A stretch of 64,000 bases of DNA from positions 1,978,223 through 2,042,222 of the forward strand of contig CP012155.1 of NCBI GenBank assembly GCA_001602415.1, given 5' to 3'. The stretch's first letter is position 1. Each line of letters begins with the position of its first letter. This document shows positions 1 through 9,938 of this stretch, in pieces. This stretch comes from Bacteroidetes bacterium UKL13-3 (lineage in GTDB: Bacteria > Bacteroidota > Bacteroidia > UKL13-3). The position numbers and the translations under genes are program-made. A model generated the notes under the pieces. That model ran no database searches. It was not told the DNA's origin and was given only the letters and a program-made list of their open reading frames with translations.

Positions 1-86
1 GTGCTGCCTAAAATGGCTATTTTCTTTTTTTCTGTCATGTTGTATAATTAAACACAAGGTCTCAAAGAACGAGGTGTTTTTTTGTT
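1..86. other. Window edge, no gene seen
   Basis: No coding sequence is recognised here. An interrupted inverted repeat (AAACAC about 51-56, GTGTTT about 74-79) followed by a T run could be a weak terminator for a plus-strand gene ending left of the window. The pairing is short, so this is tentative. Confidence 0.3.
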
Positions 87-1586
87 TTATGAAATAAATC
101 TATTGAGTTTATCTGCAATTTTCCGATCGTTGCTCAAACGAGGAACTTTGTTTTGCCCTCCCAGTTTGCCCTCACTTTTCATGTATTCGATAAAGGCATT
201 TTTTTGCACACTACGAAGTGCCAAATGGCGCAGAATATTTCCAGTAATCAAATCTTTGTAATAGATATTTTTTTGTTGCAAAGCAGTATCCACTTTTAAA
301 GAGAACTCCTCCATGTTTTTGGGCATTGTTCCAAATTCCACAAACCACTCATGGTAAGGCAAACCACCTTCTTTGGGTGTAACTTGGGGAGCAACGGTGA
401 ATTCTACAATTTCAATTCCCTCTTGTTTTGCAACAGACAATAAAGCATGCTCAACTTCCTCGCCTATCACATGCTCTCCAAAAGCTGAGATGTAGTGTTT
501 AATACGACCTGTTACCAAAATACGATAAGGATCTTTGGATATAAATTTTACTGTGTCGCCAATATTGTAACCAAACAAACCTGCATTGGTATTTAAAATA
601 ATAGCATAGTTTTTGTTCAATTCAATATCCTTTAATGAAACACGTGTTGGTTGTTCATTAAAAAATTCATCAACAAGAATAAACTCGTAAAATATTCCAT
701 TATTGGTAAGTAATAGTAATCCTTTTTCTTTCTGCGAATCCTGATAGGCAATAAATCCCTCACTTGCAGGATAGGTTTCCAATGTGTCAATTCTCCTTCC
801 TATACTCTCTTCTATCTTAGCTCTGTATGGTTCAAAGTTTACTCCACCATAAACAAACAACTTAAAATTTGGAAAAATATTCTTCACTTTTTGCCCTCCA
901 CTTTTGGCAATAAGTTTATCAAAATACATTTGCACCCAAGGCGGAATTCCACTAATGAGTGTCATGTTTTGTGTAAATGTTTCTTCAACAATTGCATCCA
1001 CTTTTTGTTCCCAATCGTCAATACAATTGGTTGCGTATGATGGCATTTGATTCTTTCGTAGGTATTGAGGAATATGGTGGTTTACAATTCCACTTAAGCG
1101 ACCAACTGGAATGCCGTTCTTTTCCTCTAATACAGGACTACCTGACAAGAAAATCAATTTTCCATCAACAAAATCGGCATTCCCCGTTTCCGCTATGTAA
1201 CACAGTAATGCATTGCGTGCAGAGTTAATGTGATAAGGAATAGAATCTTTTGTTAAAGGAATATATTTTACACCTGATGTGGTGCCAGAAGTTTTGCTCC
1301 AATACAAGGGTTTACCAGGCCACAAAATATTTTCCTCCCCAGCTAAAGCACGGTCGATGTATTGTTTAAGTTGCTCATAATCGCAAATAGGAACTGTTTT
1401 TTTGTATTCATCGTACGATGTTATGGATTTGAAGGAATGATCCTTCCCGAATAACGTTAGCGAGCCTTTTTCAAGAAGTTCGTTGAATATCTTTTCCTGA
1501 TACAATAATGCTTGCTGTGCTTCCCTTTTTACTTTAGAAGCGATAAGTGCAGCAAATGGTTTGGCAAAAAATGATTTGATTCCCAT
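87..1586 (-). CDS. GH3 family acyl-adenylating enzyme
   Basis: The 499-residue protein resembles the GH3 auxin-responsive family, ANL-type enzymes that adenylate a carboxylic acid and may conjugate it to an amine. The family-typical N-terminal half is visible, with the phosphate-binding loop WSKTSGTTSGVKYIP near residues 96-110, then motifs such as YPASEGF (about 275) and the YNIGDTV/GR segment (about 340-370). Length is normal for bacterial GH3 proteins. The substrate is unknown; bacterial members are mostly uncharacterised. It begins 10 nt after the stop of the upstream membrane protein, so the two are probably co-transcribed. A TAACTTTG box lies 5 nt before the ATG but overlaps the upstream stop codon. 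Confidence 0.85.
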   Translation of the reverse strand: MGIKSFFAKPFAALIASKVKREAQQALLYQEKIFNELLEKGSLTLFGKDHSFKSITSYDEYKKTVPICDYEQLKQYIDRALAGEENILWPGKPLYWSKTSGTTSGVKYIPLTKDSIPYHINSARNALLCYIAETGNADFVDGKLIFLSGSPVLEEKNGIPVGRLSGIVNHHIPQYLRKNQMPSYATNCIDDWEQKVDAIVEETFTQNMTLISGIPPWVQMYFDKLIAKSGGQKVKNIFPNFKLFVYGGVNFEPYRAKIEESIGRRIDTLETYPASEGFIAYQDSQKEKGLLLLTNNGIFYEFILVDEFFNEQPTRVSLKDIELNKNYAIILNTNAGLFGYNIGDTVKFISKDPYRILVTGRIKHYISAFGEHVIGEEVEHALLSVAKQEGIEIVEFTVAPQVTPKEGGLPYHEWFVEFGTMPKNMEEFSLKVDTALQQKNIYYKDLITGNILRHLALRSVQKNAFIEYMKSEGKLGGQNKVPRLSNDRKIADKLNRFIS

Positions 1587-1596
1587 AGGTTCAAAG

Positions 1597-3525
1597 TTAT
1601 AAATCCGACTCTTTTCGTTCTTGCTTTGGAGAAAAGAAAAAATCAGCCGGGTATTTTCGGAAATAGGTAGAGGTAAAATACAAAAGTTTTTTAAGCTCTT
1701 TATACTTTACGTTACGCGATCTTATAGCAACAAACAATGCCAAGCTAAAACTTATTAAAAAATTGAATACACCAATTCCAATTACACCCACTAAACAAAT
1801 TAAAGCGTAACTCCAGTGAATTTCCTTAACCAACGTAACAATAGCAATCGCATAGTTTCCGGAAGAAATAGTGATATGACGAATATCAAACGGAATACCG
1901 AAAATAAATCCAATAAATCCAGCCATGCCTAAGAAAAAACCTAAACAAACATTTCCAACAAGCGACCCTAAATTATGTTCAATATATTTTGAAAACCGGA
2001 TGAGGTAACGTTTGCTAAGTATCTTTTGCAACACAACATGCCTTCTTAACCGCGAAGGAATATTGCTATAGATTACCTTATTATCATAATAACCAGAGAT
2101 TATACCCGATAAAAATAACATGAATCCTGTAATGCTGGCATACATCCATGTAGGGTTTAAAAAGGGATGAACATCATGTAACATTTTTTTTGCGGCATAC
2201 ACTTGCACCAGTTGACTTCCAAATAGGTTAGGCCAAACTAATGCTACAAATGCAGCTAGCGGAAAAACAACAAGTAAATTTCCAGCAAACGAAACAAATT
2301 GACTTCGGGCAACTTTGCCAATCATTAATGCTAACCCTTTAAAGTCTTGCTCTTGCTCTCCTTCACCAGAGTGAAGGGAATGAGCAATTTTAGCCGCTGT
2401 CATTGCCGGTTGTTTGGTTGCCAACGTTGCATGTAACACTTGAATGCCAACAAAGCCAGAAGCATAATTTAAACTGTAGGTGAAGGACTGCCAAAAAGGT
2501 GCAAACGGTAACTTATACAAAAGGATTTTAACAATCGTCATCCAAACAGCCACAATTCCGCCAACACATGACGAGAAAAACATCTTCACATACTCTTTAT
2601 AATTATCGGCAATATAATGTTCACCCGTTTTGCTCTCGTGTTCCGAAATTTGATACGCCAATAAATACGTAGTTTCGTTTAACAGACTCCGAATACTATT
2701 TTTCCGCCCTTCGTTTACGCTAATTTGCTTAATAAATTGAGCAAGCTTAACACTACTAATACGAGGCTGCATATAGATATCAAGGAGAATATGAAGTCGT
2801 TCAATTTGTTGTGCTGTGCGGTGCAATGAATAGGAAAGTTGCAAACTGGCGCCTTGGTGATGGGATAAACGCCTAAGCTTAGCAACATCCTTTATCGAAT
2901 CCTCCAACAATTGTTTAATGTGTGAAACTAAGTGTGGGTTAAATTGAACACCTAATACGTGTTGTGCAATCAACGCATGTATTTCTTTGTTCTGCCTGAT
3001 GAAAGACGTAACTGTTTGGTTATTCTTAAAGCGTGTAATAAACTCACTTTCGATAGCTGTTGCCGTGATTCGGTATGACAATACCTCTATTGCATCAATG
3101 AGTTCGTTTTTCAGGAATTTTGAATCAAAATCAACTTCTGTATCCAATACAGCAAACAATTGATGAAGTTGTTCCGTTGTAAACGCGTTGAAATGAGAGA
3201 TGCGAAAAAGCGTTTCGTGTAAGGTTCCAATATCTCCCGATTCAGGTAATATTTTGTGTTTTATTTTCCGAACGATTTCAGATTTAAAACCGGTTCGATT
3301 GGCAATTCCCGATTCAATTAAACAATATGAAATATCTTTATGTTCAAATACTCGTTCAATGTATTGCTTGAGTCGAAGTCGCGCAGATTCGCTGCTTTGA
3401 AGATGCGTGAGTAATTTTTCAAAATTAGATGGAATACGTTCAATCTCTAAAACTAGCTGCTTGAGCAAAACAGGATGTTTGGGTGTATGCTGTTGAATAG
3501 ATTGTAAAACGTTATCAATGCTCAT
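1597..3525 (-). CDS. Gcr-type 'site-specific recombinase' family membrane protein
   Basis: This 642-residue protein matches the family usually named site-specific recombinase (the Neisseria Gcr type). The N-terminal half (about 1-310) is soluble and helical. The C-terminal half carries about six hydrophobic segments, roughly at 320-345, 350-365, 415-440, 465-485, 530-560 and 590-620. No recombinase catalytic motif (tyrosine or serine type) is visible, and a multi-span membrane protein is an odd recombinase, so the family name is probably misleading and the function is unknown. It lies 10 nt upstream of the GH3 gene and downstream of a terminator, so it probably starts its own transcript. A TACCTTGG box lies 4 nt before the ATG. 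Confidence 0.75.
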   Translation of the reverse strand: MSIDNVLQSIQQHTPKHPVLLKQLVLEIERIPSNFEKLLTHLQSSESARLRLKQYIERVFEHKDISYCLIESGIANRTGFKSEIVRKIKHKILPESGDIGTLHETLFRISHFNAFTTEQLHQLFAVLDTEVDFDSKFLKNELIDAIEVLSYRITATAIESEFITRFKNNQTVTSFIRQNKEIHALIAQHVLGVQFNPHLVSHIKQLLEDSIKDVAKLRRLSHHQGASLQLSYSLHRTAQQIERLHILLDIYMQPRISSVKLAQFIKQISVNEGRKNSIRSLLNETTYLLAYQISEHESKTGEHYIADNYKEYVKMFFSSCVGGIVAVWMTIVKILLYKLPFAPFWQSFTYSLNYASGFVGIQVLHATLATKQPAMTAAKIAHSLHSGEGEQEQDFKGLALMIGKVARSQFVSFAGNLLVVFPLAAFVALVWPNLFGSQLVQVYAAKKMLHDVHPFLNPTWMYASITGFMLFLSGIISGYYDNKVIYSNIPSRLRRHVVLQKILSKRYLIRFSKYIEHNLGSLVGNVCLGFFLGMAGFIGFIFGIPFDIRHITISSGNYAIAIVTLVKEIHWSYALICLVGVIGIGVFNFLISFSLALFVAIRSRNVKYKELKKLLYFTSTYFRKYPADFFFSPKQERKESDL

Positions 3526-3534
3526 GAGGCCAAG

Positions 3535-3561
3535 GTAATAAAAAAGGGCGACAAGCGCCCT
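3535..3561 (-). terminator. Rho-independent terminator after the MuiA-like gene
   Basis: On the minus strand a GGGCG/CGCCC stem (3546-3550 with 3556-3560) with a 5-nt loop is followed by a run of six T. It lies directly after the stop of the MuiA-like gene and before the next gene, so it separates the two transcripts. Confidence 0.8.
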
Positions 3562-3565
3562 CTAA

Positions 3566-5260
3566 TTAATATGTTGAGATGATTTTGTCTTTGGGATATT
3601 TCACTTCAAAACTGAACCGAACAGATTGAGATTGTTCCGCATCCAACAAAAGTTTCCAAGTTAATTTTCCGGTAGTTTCATCAAAAGATGCTCCTCCGTT
3701 GTTAATCATTTGTACCTCAATTTCTTTATCGGCTGATACAGGAATTTGATCTTCAACAACAATCACAACAGGTTCCTTGCGGGTATTACGTATGCTAATT
3801 TCCCAGGTACTCATTTCTTTTTTAGTGCTGCCTGAGAATGATTTGCTACTAAAGTCTTTTAGCAATGTTCTTTGCACTTGAATGCGCTTATCTCTTCCCA
3901 AGGAAATAAGCATAGAATCACTAGTGGTTCCGTTGATAAATGTTTTTCCAACAAACGTTCCATCAAAATAAATATTGGCTTCGCCACACACCTGATTTTG
4001 CAAATCATTTCCCGCAACCTTAGCTGTTACAAACGCGTCTTTGTCCATTTTAGGAACCGTAGCGTATGCATATGCCACTGTCAAATTATTTACTGTTAAA
4101 TCTACCTGATGAGGCGTATTATCACTTAAAATAGTGTATGCTGATGTTACAGTAAATTCGATATTAACCGCTGTTTGCTGGGCAGAGGCAATGCCATCTG
4201 ACAATTTAACTTGAGCACCAAATTCTTCGGAAGGATTTGCTAAAGAATTAATATTTCGGGGACTAACCGACATTACTGATTTAACTTTTTTACCCTCTGT
4301 ATCATCATTGATTACAATTGGCAAATGGTAATTCAGAAACAATGTATTGAGTTCCGGTTTACTTCCGCTTTCATTGGGATTGGTGGTGCTTAACTTCAGA
4401 ATCACGTTTTTCCAACTCTCCCCTGTTGCTTGAGTGATGTATGCTTTGCTTACCAATTGCAATTCACTTTTGGTATCTTTTACACGCACATCATAAAACG
4501 GTTTCCAACTGGCATTACCAACCAAATAGCTCCACTCTATTTTGGCATTGGCAACAGCTGCAAGTGTTTTAACCGTTACCACAATTTCGGCAGTGCTGTT
4601 TTCATTACCATTGTAATCATCCAATTGCAGTTGAAATTTTTGTTTAATAAGATTGAGTTTTTGCTCAGCATAAGAGAGTTTCAATAATTCTTCTCCTGTT
4701 TCTACAGTACGTTTGCGAAACAATAGTAAAGCGTCCTCTAAATCTTCAACTTTAACACCCGAATTATCTCCTCCAATTTTTTTATTGGCATTCATCACGT
4801 CACGCTCCATTTGCAAAGCTTCACGTTTGATCTGGATAAGTTGAAACTGGTTATTTAGCGATTGAATGGTATCTTCAATTTCTTTAATGAAAGAAGGCTT
4901 TTCTTCTTTTTCGATATAGTTATTACGTTGACTAACTGATAGTAAAACCACATTGCTTTCTGTTTTTACTTGAATACTGTTTAGGTTAATAAAAGGAGAA
5001 ACTTTATCAAACACTAGATTGGTTAAGCCCGGTTGTAAATTCACTTTTGCAACTCTTGTAACTTGCGCTTGATTTAAGAACACTGTAACGTTACTGATAT
5101 TAGACGGCACTCGTTGTTCATTCTCGGCAGCAGTTAACCGGAAAGACACGAAAGAACAAAGAAAGAACAAAGTCGTGAGTAAGCGCTTCGTTAAACTCAG
5201 CGTGACAATTCGCAATTCACAATTCGTAAATCGCAATTTCTTAAAGCGGGATATTTCCAT
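3566..5260 (-). CDS. MuiA-like exported protein (DUF4140/DUF4139)
   Basis: The protein looks like the mucoidy-inhibitor MuiA family. A DUF4140-like N-terminal segment ([18 protein letters not shown]) is followed by a coiled-coil region (about residues 125-210 of the mature part) and a C-terminal DUF4139 domain rich in beta strand ([20 protein letters not shown] onward). The molecular role of this family is unknown. The start is uncertain. I chose the ATG at 5260, which overlaps the end of the carboxylase gene by 20 nt and gives a long n-region before a hydrophobic stretch and a likely cleavage near LTAA. The open frame runs 12 codons further to 5296. The DNA for the n-region looks like a dispersed repeat (5184-5240), so the true start may be an unusual codon further in. 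Confidence 0.75.
   Translation of the reverse strand: MEISRFKKLRFTNCELRIVTLSLTKRLLTTLFFLCSFVSFRLTAAENEQRVPSNISNVTVFLNQAQVTRVAKVNLQPGLTNLVFDKVSPFINLNSIQVKTESNVVLLSVSQRNNYIEKEEKPSFIKEIEDTIQSLNNQFQLIQIKREALQMERDVMNANKKIGGDNSGVKVEDLEDALLLFRKRTVETGEELLKLSYAEQKLNLIKQKFQLQLDDYNGNENSTAEIVVTVKTLAAVANAKIEWSYLVGNASWKPFYDVRVKDTKSELQLVSKAYITQATGESWKNVILKLSTTNPNESGSKPELNTLFLNYHLPIVINDDTEGKKVKSVMSVSPRNINSLANPSEEFGAQVKLSDGIASAQQTAVNIEFTVTSAYTILSDNTPHQVDLTVNNLTVAYAYATVPKMDKDAFVTAKVAGNDLQNQVCGEANIYFDGTFVGKTFINGTTSDSMLISLGRDKRIQVQRTLLKDFSSKSFSGSTKKEMSTWEISIRNTRKEPVVIVVEDQIPVSADKEIEVQMINNGGASFDETTGKLTWKLLLDAEQSQSVRFSFEVKYPKDKIISTY
5184..5240. repeat. REP-like and word-repeat segment at a gene junction
   Basis: Two repeat styles sit side by side. 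At 5184-5206 the complement reads like the GTCACGCTGAG...GAAGCG palindromic element, similar in style to the hairpin at 7953-7979. At 5206-5240 the words AATTCGCAATTCACAATTCG recur with small changes. This looks like intergenic filler, yet the MuiA-like reading frame runs through it. Confidence 0.5.
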
Positions 5261-6806
5261 GTTTTTTACGTGGTAGGTTTGCAACTTTATTTTCAAGCAT
5301 TTTAAATGCCTTAATCAACTTTAAACGTGTTTCTTCCGGGAATATTACTTCATCAATAAATCCACGTTCGGCTGCACGGTATGGATTGGCAAACAAATCA
5401 CCATATTCTTTTTCTTTTGCAGCAAGTTCGGCAGCATGATCTGTGGCTGTATCAATTTCTTTTTTGAAAATAATTTCAGCTGCTCCCTTTGCCCCCATTA
5501 CGGCAATTTCGGCAGTTGGCCAAGCAAAGTTCATATCGCAACCAATATGTTTGGAGTTCATTACATCATAAGCTCCTCCATATGCTTTGCGGGTAATAAC
5601 TGTAACACGTGGAACTGTTGCTTCACAAAATGCGTACAATAATTTAGCTCCGTTGGTAATAATCCCATTCCACTCCTGATCGGTACCCGGCAAAAATCCT
5701 GGAACATCTTCAAAAACTAAAAGTGGAATATTAAACGCATCACAAAAACGCACAAAACGAGCACCTTTTTGCGAAGCATGAATATCTAAACATCCTGCAA
5801 GTTGGGAGGGTTGATTTCCAACAATACCAATGCTTCGACCTGCCAAACGTGCAAATCCAACTACAATGTTCTCGGCATAATTCTTATGCACTTCGTAAAA
5901 TGATACTTCATCCGCAATTTGCTCAATCACTTCACGCATATCGTATGGTTGATTGGCATTTTCGGGAACAATATCTTTTAACACAGGACGCATTTCATCT
6001 CCCATTTCGTAGGGGAGTTTTGGCGCATGCTCTTCACAATTTTCAGGAATATAACTGATGAGTTTTTTAAGTTGGTTAATACAGTCAATCTCGTTGGATG
6101 CGGTAAAATGAGCCACACCACTTTTGCTGGAATGAACAGATGCTCCACCTAACTCTTCTGAAGTTACTTCCTCATGTGTTACCGTTTTAACAACATTAGG
6201 CCCGGTAACAAACATGTACGATGTATTTTCTACCATCATGATAAAATCGGTAATAGCAGGACTATAAACCGCTCCACCAGCGCATGGTCCCATGATAGCA
6301 GAAATTTGCGGAATCACGCCACTCGCCATTGTATTGCGGAAGAAAATATCGGCATAACCACCTAACGATACTACACCTTCTTGAATACGTGCTCCACCCG
6401 AATCATTTAAACCAATGATTGGAGCTCCTGCTTTCATGGCCATATCCATCAACTTACAAATTTTTTCAGCATGAGTCTCACTTAACGAACCTCCAAAAAC
6501 CGTGAAATCTTGAGAGAAAACATAAACCAAGCGCCCGTTAATGGTTCCATAACCTGTTACCACACCATCACCTAAAAATTGTTGTTTTTCCATTCCAAAA
6601 TCCTTGGAACGATGTTGAACAAAAGCTCCGATTTCCTCAAAACTTCCTTCATCAAGCAAAAAATGTACACGTTCACGTGCTGTCAATTTTCCTTTTTTAT
6701 GTTGCGCATCAATTCGGGCTTGTCCGCCTCCTAATAATGTTTCTTCGCGTTTTTGTTGTAATAAGTCTCTTTTATTCATCGGTACCGATTGTTGAGAAGT
6801 TGTCAT
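5241..6806 (-). CDS. pccB: Acyl-CoA carboxylase beta subunit (propionyl-CoA type)
   Basis: The 521-residue protein is the carboxyltransferase (beta) subunit of a biotin-dependent acyl-CoA carboxylase. It transfers CO2 from carboxybiotin to propionyl-CoA or a similar acyl-CoA, giving methylmalonyl-CoA. The N-terminal and C-terminal crotonase-fold halves are both complete. Family signatures include the LTARERV start region, the [12 protein letters not shown] and [12 protein letters not shown] segments, the acyl-CoA oxyanion glycines in [12 protein letters not shown], and [19 protein letters not shown] with [10 protein letters not shown] in the second half. The alpha (biotin carboxylase/biotin carrier) subunit is not in this window. 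Substrate choice (propionyl versus acetyl) is inferred from overall similarity only. Confidence 0.93.
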   Translation of the reverse strand: MTTSQQSVPMNKRDLLQQKREETLLGGGQARIDAQHKKGKLTARERVHFLLDEGSFEEIGAFVQHRSKDFGMEKQQFLGDGVVTGYGTINGRLVYVFSQDFTVFGGSLSETHAEKICKLMDMAMKAGAPIIGLNDSGGARIQEGVVSLGGYADIFFRNTMASGVIPQISAIMGPCAGGAVYSPAITDFIMMVENTSYMFVTGPNVVKTVTHEEVTSEELGGASVHSSKSGVAHFTASNEIDCINQLKKLISYIPENCEEHAPKLPYEMGDEMRPVLKDIVPENANQPYDMREVIEQIADEVSFYEVHKNYAENIVVGFARLAGRSIGIVGNQPSQLAGCLDIHASQKGARFVRFCDAFNIPLLVFEDVPGFLPGTDQEWNGIITNGAKLLYAFCEATVPRVTVITRKAYGGAYDVMNSKHIGCDMNFAWPTAEIAVMGAKGAAEIIFKKEIDTATDHAAELAAKEKEYGDLFANPYRAAERGFIDEVIFPEETRLKLIKAFKMLENKVANLPRKKHGNIPL

Positions 6807-7054
6807 AACTCAGATAAAATGTGTTTTCTGTTAAAGATAGTATGCAAGTATATGGGTTTAGTCCCAATTTTCATGCAACTTGAGTTGATAAGTTGGTTTA
6901 GTAATTGGTTGATTTAGGAGTACTAATTATGGCAGCTTGTAATGGCGTTAACTCTTTGGTAAATAACTATTTTACTGTTAATTATGTAGGCTTCGGAATG
7001 TTTAATAACATAAAAATTAATAATCCGGGTTTAATCGTGCACATTGTAATGCAT
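6807..7054. other. Intergenic region, no gene supported
   Basis: About 250 nt upstream of the carboxylase gene without a convincing reading frame. A 62-codon plus-strand frame at 6905-7093 has no recognisable domain and runs into the terminator hairpin, so it is not called. The carboxylase promoter should be here; TATCTTTA about 21 nt before its ATG is a one-mismatch -7 box. Confidence 0.5.
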
Positions 7055-7087
7055 AAAAAAACCCCTTTCTCATTGCTGGGAAAGGGG
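7055..7087 (-). terminator. Rho-independent terminator of the peroxiredoxin gene
   Basis: A perfect 8-bp stem (7062-7069 with 7080-7087, CCCCTTTC/GAAAGGGG) with a 10-nt loop is followed on the minus strand by a seven-T tract. It lies about 25 nt beyond the peroxiredoxin stop codon. Confidence 0.88.
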
Positions 7088-7111
7088 ATTTGAGTATCAA
7101 TTAGAATTAGA

Positions 7112-7756
7112 TTAATGTGTTGATAGATAAGAGGCAATTCCTTCAGCATTATCCTTCAAGCCATCTTTTCCTTTGCTCCAATCTGCTGGGCAAACTTCAC
7201 CTTTTTCTTCGAAGAATTGTAAGGCATCTATCATACGTAAAGCTTCGTCAACACTGCGACCAAGTGGAAGATCATTAACAACTTGGTGGCGAACAATTCC
7301 TGCTTTATCAATTAAAAACAAACCGCGGTATGCAACTGCATCCTCACCTTGGTTGCCAACCCATACCATGTTTCCTTCATCGTTGTAATCGTAGTGACCG
7401 GCCAACACACCATAGTTTAATGCGATAGTTTTGGTAACATCTGCTACTAAAGCAAATTTAACACCTTGAATACCTCCATCATTTTGAGGAGTATTTAACC
7501 ATGCCCAATGTGAAAATTTAGAGTCAATTGAACAACCAATAACTTCAACATTACGGTCTTTAAAATCTTGAATTCTTTTTTGGAATGCAATAATTTCTGT
7601 TGGACAAACAAATGTAAAATCTAATGGATAAAAGAAAAACAATACATGCTTTTTACCGATGTATTGATCTAAAGAGAAATCATCTTCGAAATCGCCACCA
7701 TCAACAACTGCTGCTGCTTTAAATGATGGAGCTTTTTTGCCTACTAACATTGTCAT
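7112..7756 (-). CDS. Typical 2-Cys peroxiredoxin (AhpC/Prx1 type)
   Basis: A thiol peroxidase that reduces hydrogen peroxide and organic peroxides in the cytoplasm. From the ATG at 7756 the product is 214 residues, the usual family length. The peroxidatic cysteine sits in FTFVCPTE (about C51) and the resolving cysteine in GEVCPADW (about C189), so both catalytic thiols are present. The open frame extends 29 codons upstream to 7843, but that part has no family similarity and the MTMLVGKKAP start fits the fold. Its own terminator follows, so it is likely a single-gene transcript. The reductant (AhpF or thioredoxin) is not encoded nearby. Confidence 0.95.
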   Translation of the reverse strand: MTMLVGKKAPSFKAAAVVDGGDFEDDFSLDQYIGKKHVLFFFYPLDFTFVCPTEIIAFQKRIQDFKDRNVEVIGCSIDSKFSHWAWLNTPQNDGGIQGVKFALVADVTKTIALNYGVLAGHYDYNDEGNMVWVGNQGEDAVAYRGLFLIDKAGIVRHQVVNDLPLGRSVDEALRMIDALQFFEEKGEVCPADWSKGKDGLKDNAEGIASYLSTH

Positions 7757-7952
7757 GTTTATTATAATTAAGTTTGTTGAATAATTAAGTAATTTGGTTT
7801 GAATAACTTCAAAAGTACTTTCTATTAAACCATATTTCCGCAAGAACGTTTTCTGATTTTAGTCAGAAGTTTTATTTTGAAAGTCGGGCTTCGGTGAAAT
7901 AAGCCTGACATTGCTTAGATGAACTCAGCCTGTCCCATTTACGCTGGTAATA

Positions 7953-7979
7953 GGTAGTTGAGCGAAGTCGAAACTATCC
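7953..7979. repeat. REP-like palindrome overlapping the rho stop codon
   Basis: An imperfect hairpin (TAGTT at 7955-7959 pairing with AACTA at 7972-7976, with GAGCGAAGTCGAA between) resembles the short palindromic elements scattered through many Bacteroidota genomes. It includes the rho stop codon at 7974-7976. Confidence 0.6.
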
Positions 7980-9602
7980 ATTCATCGAAGCTAAAAACTC
8001 TTCGTTACTCTTGGTATTTTTCATATTTTTTAATAGCAAGTTCATTGCTTCTTCCGCGTTCATATCTGCAATATGGTTACGCAATACCCATGTACGTTGT
8101 AAGGTAGCCTTATCTAACAATAAATCTTCTCTTCGTGTACTTGATGCAACAATATCAATTGCAGGGTAAATGCGTTTGTTCGATAGTTTACGATCCAACT
8201 GCAATTCCATGTTACCCGTACCTTTAAACTCTTCAAAAATAACCTCGTCCATTTTGGAACCGGTATCAATTAAAGCAGTTGCAATTATGGTTAACGAACC
8301 CCCATTTTCAATTTTACGGGCTGCTCCAAAAAAACGTTTGGGTTTATGCAGTGCATTTGCATCAACACCTCCAGAGAGTATTTTACCTGATGCTGGTTGT
8401 GCTGTATTGAATGCACGTGCCATACGCGTAATCGAATCTAGTAAAATTACAACATCATGTCCGCACTCGGTCATACGTTTAGCTTTCTCTAATACAATAT
8501 TGGCAAGTTTTACATGTTTCTCTGCAGGCTCATCAAAGGTTGATGCCACAACTTCTGCTCTTACGCTTCGTTGCATATCTGTAACCTCTTCCGGACGTTC
8601 ATCAATTAATAAAATGATTAGGTATACTTCTGGATGATTTTTTGCAATGGCATTGGCAACTTCCTTTAATAAAATAGTTTTTCCCGTTTTAGGTTGAGCT
8701 ACTATTAATCCACGCTGTCCTTTACCAATTGGAGCCAACATATCGATGATACGTGTTGAGTATGATGTAGTATCTCCTAATTTCAATTTTTCATCTGGAA
8801 ACAATGGTGTTAAATGTTCAAATGCAACACGATCACGAATTTCGGAAGGTTTACGACCATTCACCGAATCTACTTTAATCAGTGCAAAATATTTTTCACC
8901 TTCTTTGGGAGGGCGAATGGTTCCGCGAACAGTATCACCCGTTTTGAGTCCCATTAATTTAATTTGGGAAGGAGAAACATACACATCATCCGGTGACGAC
9001 ATGTAATTGTAATCAGACGAACGTAAAAATCCGTAACCATCTTGTATCAGTTCCAACACCCCTTCCGAACTCACAATACCTTCCAATTCCTGCAACAAAT
9101 TGTTTTGTTGTTGCATGCGCTCAAAACGTTCTTGGCGTTTACTGTCGCGTTCTTGGTTTTGTTGGTTCGGTTGATTTTTACGGTTGTTTTGTTGCTCCTC
9201 GATTCCTTCGTTTGATCGAGGTTGTTCTGCAGGAGTAGTTTCGTTTGTTTGCGGTGCCTGTATTTCGGAAGTAGCTTCCATTACCGGAGGCATAGGGCTT
9301 TCCGAACTTTCTGGTTGTTTGTGTTCTTCAACCAATTCTTCATTTGCCTCAACTACTTTTTTAGGAGCTGCGACTTTAATGATGCGTTCTTTCTTTTCAG
9401 GCTTATCACCTTTCTCTATTTTCTCAACCTTGGGTCTACCTCTTCTTTTTTTGGACGAATCAGCACTGCTTTCTTGTGCTTCAATGATTTTTTGAATCAA
9501 ATCAGGTTTGCTGTAATCGTCAATCTTTTCGATGTTGAGGGAAGAGGCCGCTTCTTTGAGCTCTGACATTAGCATGTCGTTCAATGTAGTAATTTCGTAC
9601 AT
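7974..9602 (-). CDS. rho: Transcription termination factor Rho
   Basis: Hexameric RNA helicase that ends transcription at Rho-dependent sites. The 542-residue protein has a Rho N-terminal helical domain (about 1-45). A long charged and Q/N/P-rich insert (about 48-165, including KKRRGRPK) follows, as is usual in Bacteroidota. Then come the RNA-binding cold-shock-like domain ([16 protein letters not shown], about 185-260) and the RecA-type ATPase with Walker A in QPKTGKT (about 305), Walker B in [10 protein letters not shown] and the Q/R-loop region up to RRED. Everything needed for activity appears present. The low-complexity insert may drive RNA binding or condensation; that is inference. The 3' end runs into a REP-like hairpin. 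Confidence 0.97.
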   Translation of the reverse strand: MYEITTLNDMLMSELKEAASSLNIEKIDDYSKPDLIQKIIEAQESSADSSKKRRGRPKVEKIEKGDKPEKKERIIKVAAPKKVVEANEELVEEHKQPESSESPMPPVMEATSEIQAPQTNETTPAEQPRSNEGIEEQQNNRKNQPNQQNQERDSKRQERFERMQQQNNLLQELEGIVSSEGVLELIQDGYGFLRSSDYNYMSSPDDVYVSPSQIKLMGLKTGDTVRGTIRPPKEGEKYFALIKVDSVNGRKPSEIRDRVAFEHLTPLFPDEKLKLGDTTSYSTRIIDMLAPIGKGQRGLIVAQPKTGKTILLKEVANAIAKNHPEVYLIILLIDERPEEVTDMQRSVRAEVVASTFDEPAEKHVKLANIVLEKAKRMTECGHDVVILLDSITRMARAFNTAQPASGKILSGGVDANALHKPKRFFGAARKIENGGSLTIIATALIDTGSKMDEVIFEEFKGTGNMELQLDRKLSNKRIYPAIDIVASSTRREDLLLDKATLQRTWVLRNHIADMNAEEAMNLLLKNMKNTKSNEEFLASMNG

Positions 9603-9938
9603 GAAATAATATTATCTTAAATGAAATAATTGCAACGCAAAATCTTTCGATTGTTTGTTTTGAAAGTAAAAAACGGTTGGATTGTTTTAGGTGTGGAATA
9701 GAATTATCCACTTGCAAGTGTATGCTACTTTATTCAAATTACAAAATTTTATTGCTAAATATTGATAACTTGATGTTTAGCGATTTATCTCTATTTGTAC
9801 ATAATGGAATAAGCTTTGGAAATCTAGAAAAATATTATTGGTTTGATTCATACAATAAGGCCAATGAACTGTAGTAGATTTTTAAAAGCCTTCTCGAAAT
9901 ATAACCAAACAGCAATACCTTTGGTGTTACATTTTACA
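9603..9938. other. Divergent intergenic region between rho and gldN
   Basis: No gene is supported in this 336-nt divergent region. A TACCTTTG box at 9916-9923 lies 15 nt before the gldN ATG and is a reasonable -7 element for it; no clear -33 TTTG partner is seen. The rho promoter must also lie here but no box stands out. Confidence 0.5.

Noticed and set aside
6905-7093. Possible 62-residue gene near the peroxiredoxin terminator
   Set aside because: It runs through the terminator hairpin and has no recognisable features.
8170-8637. 155-codon plus-strand frame opposite rho
   Set aside because: It is the mirror of a strongly conserved gene and shows no domain of its own.
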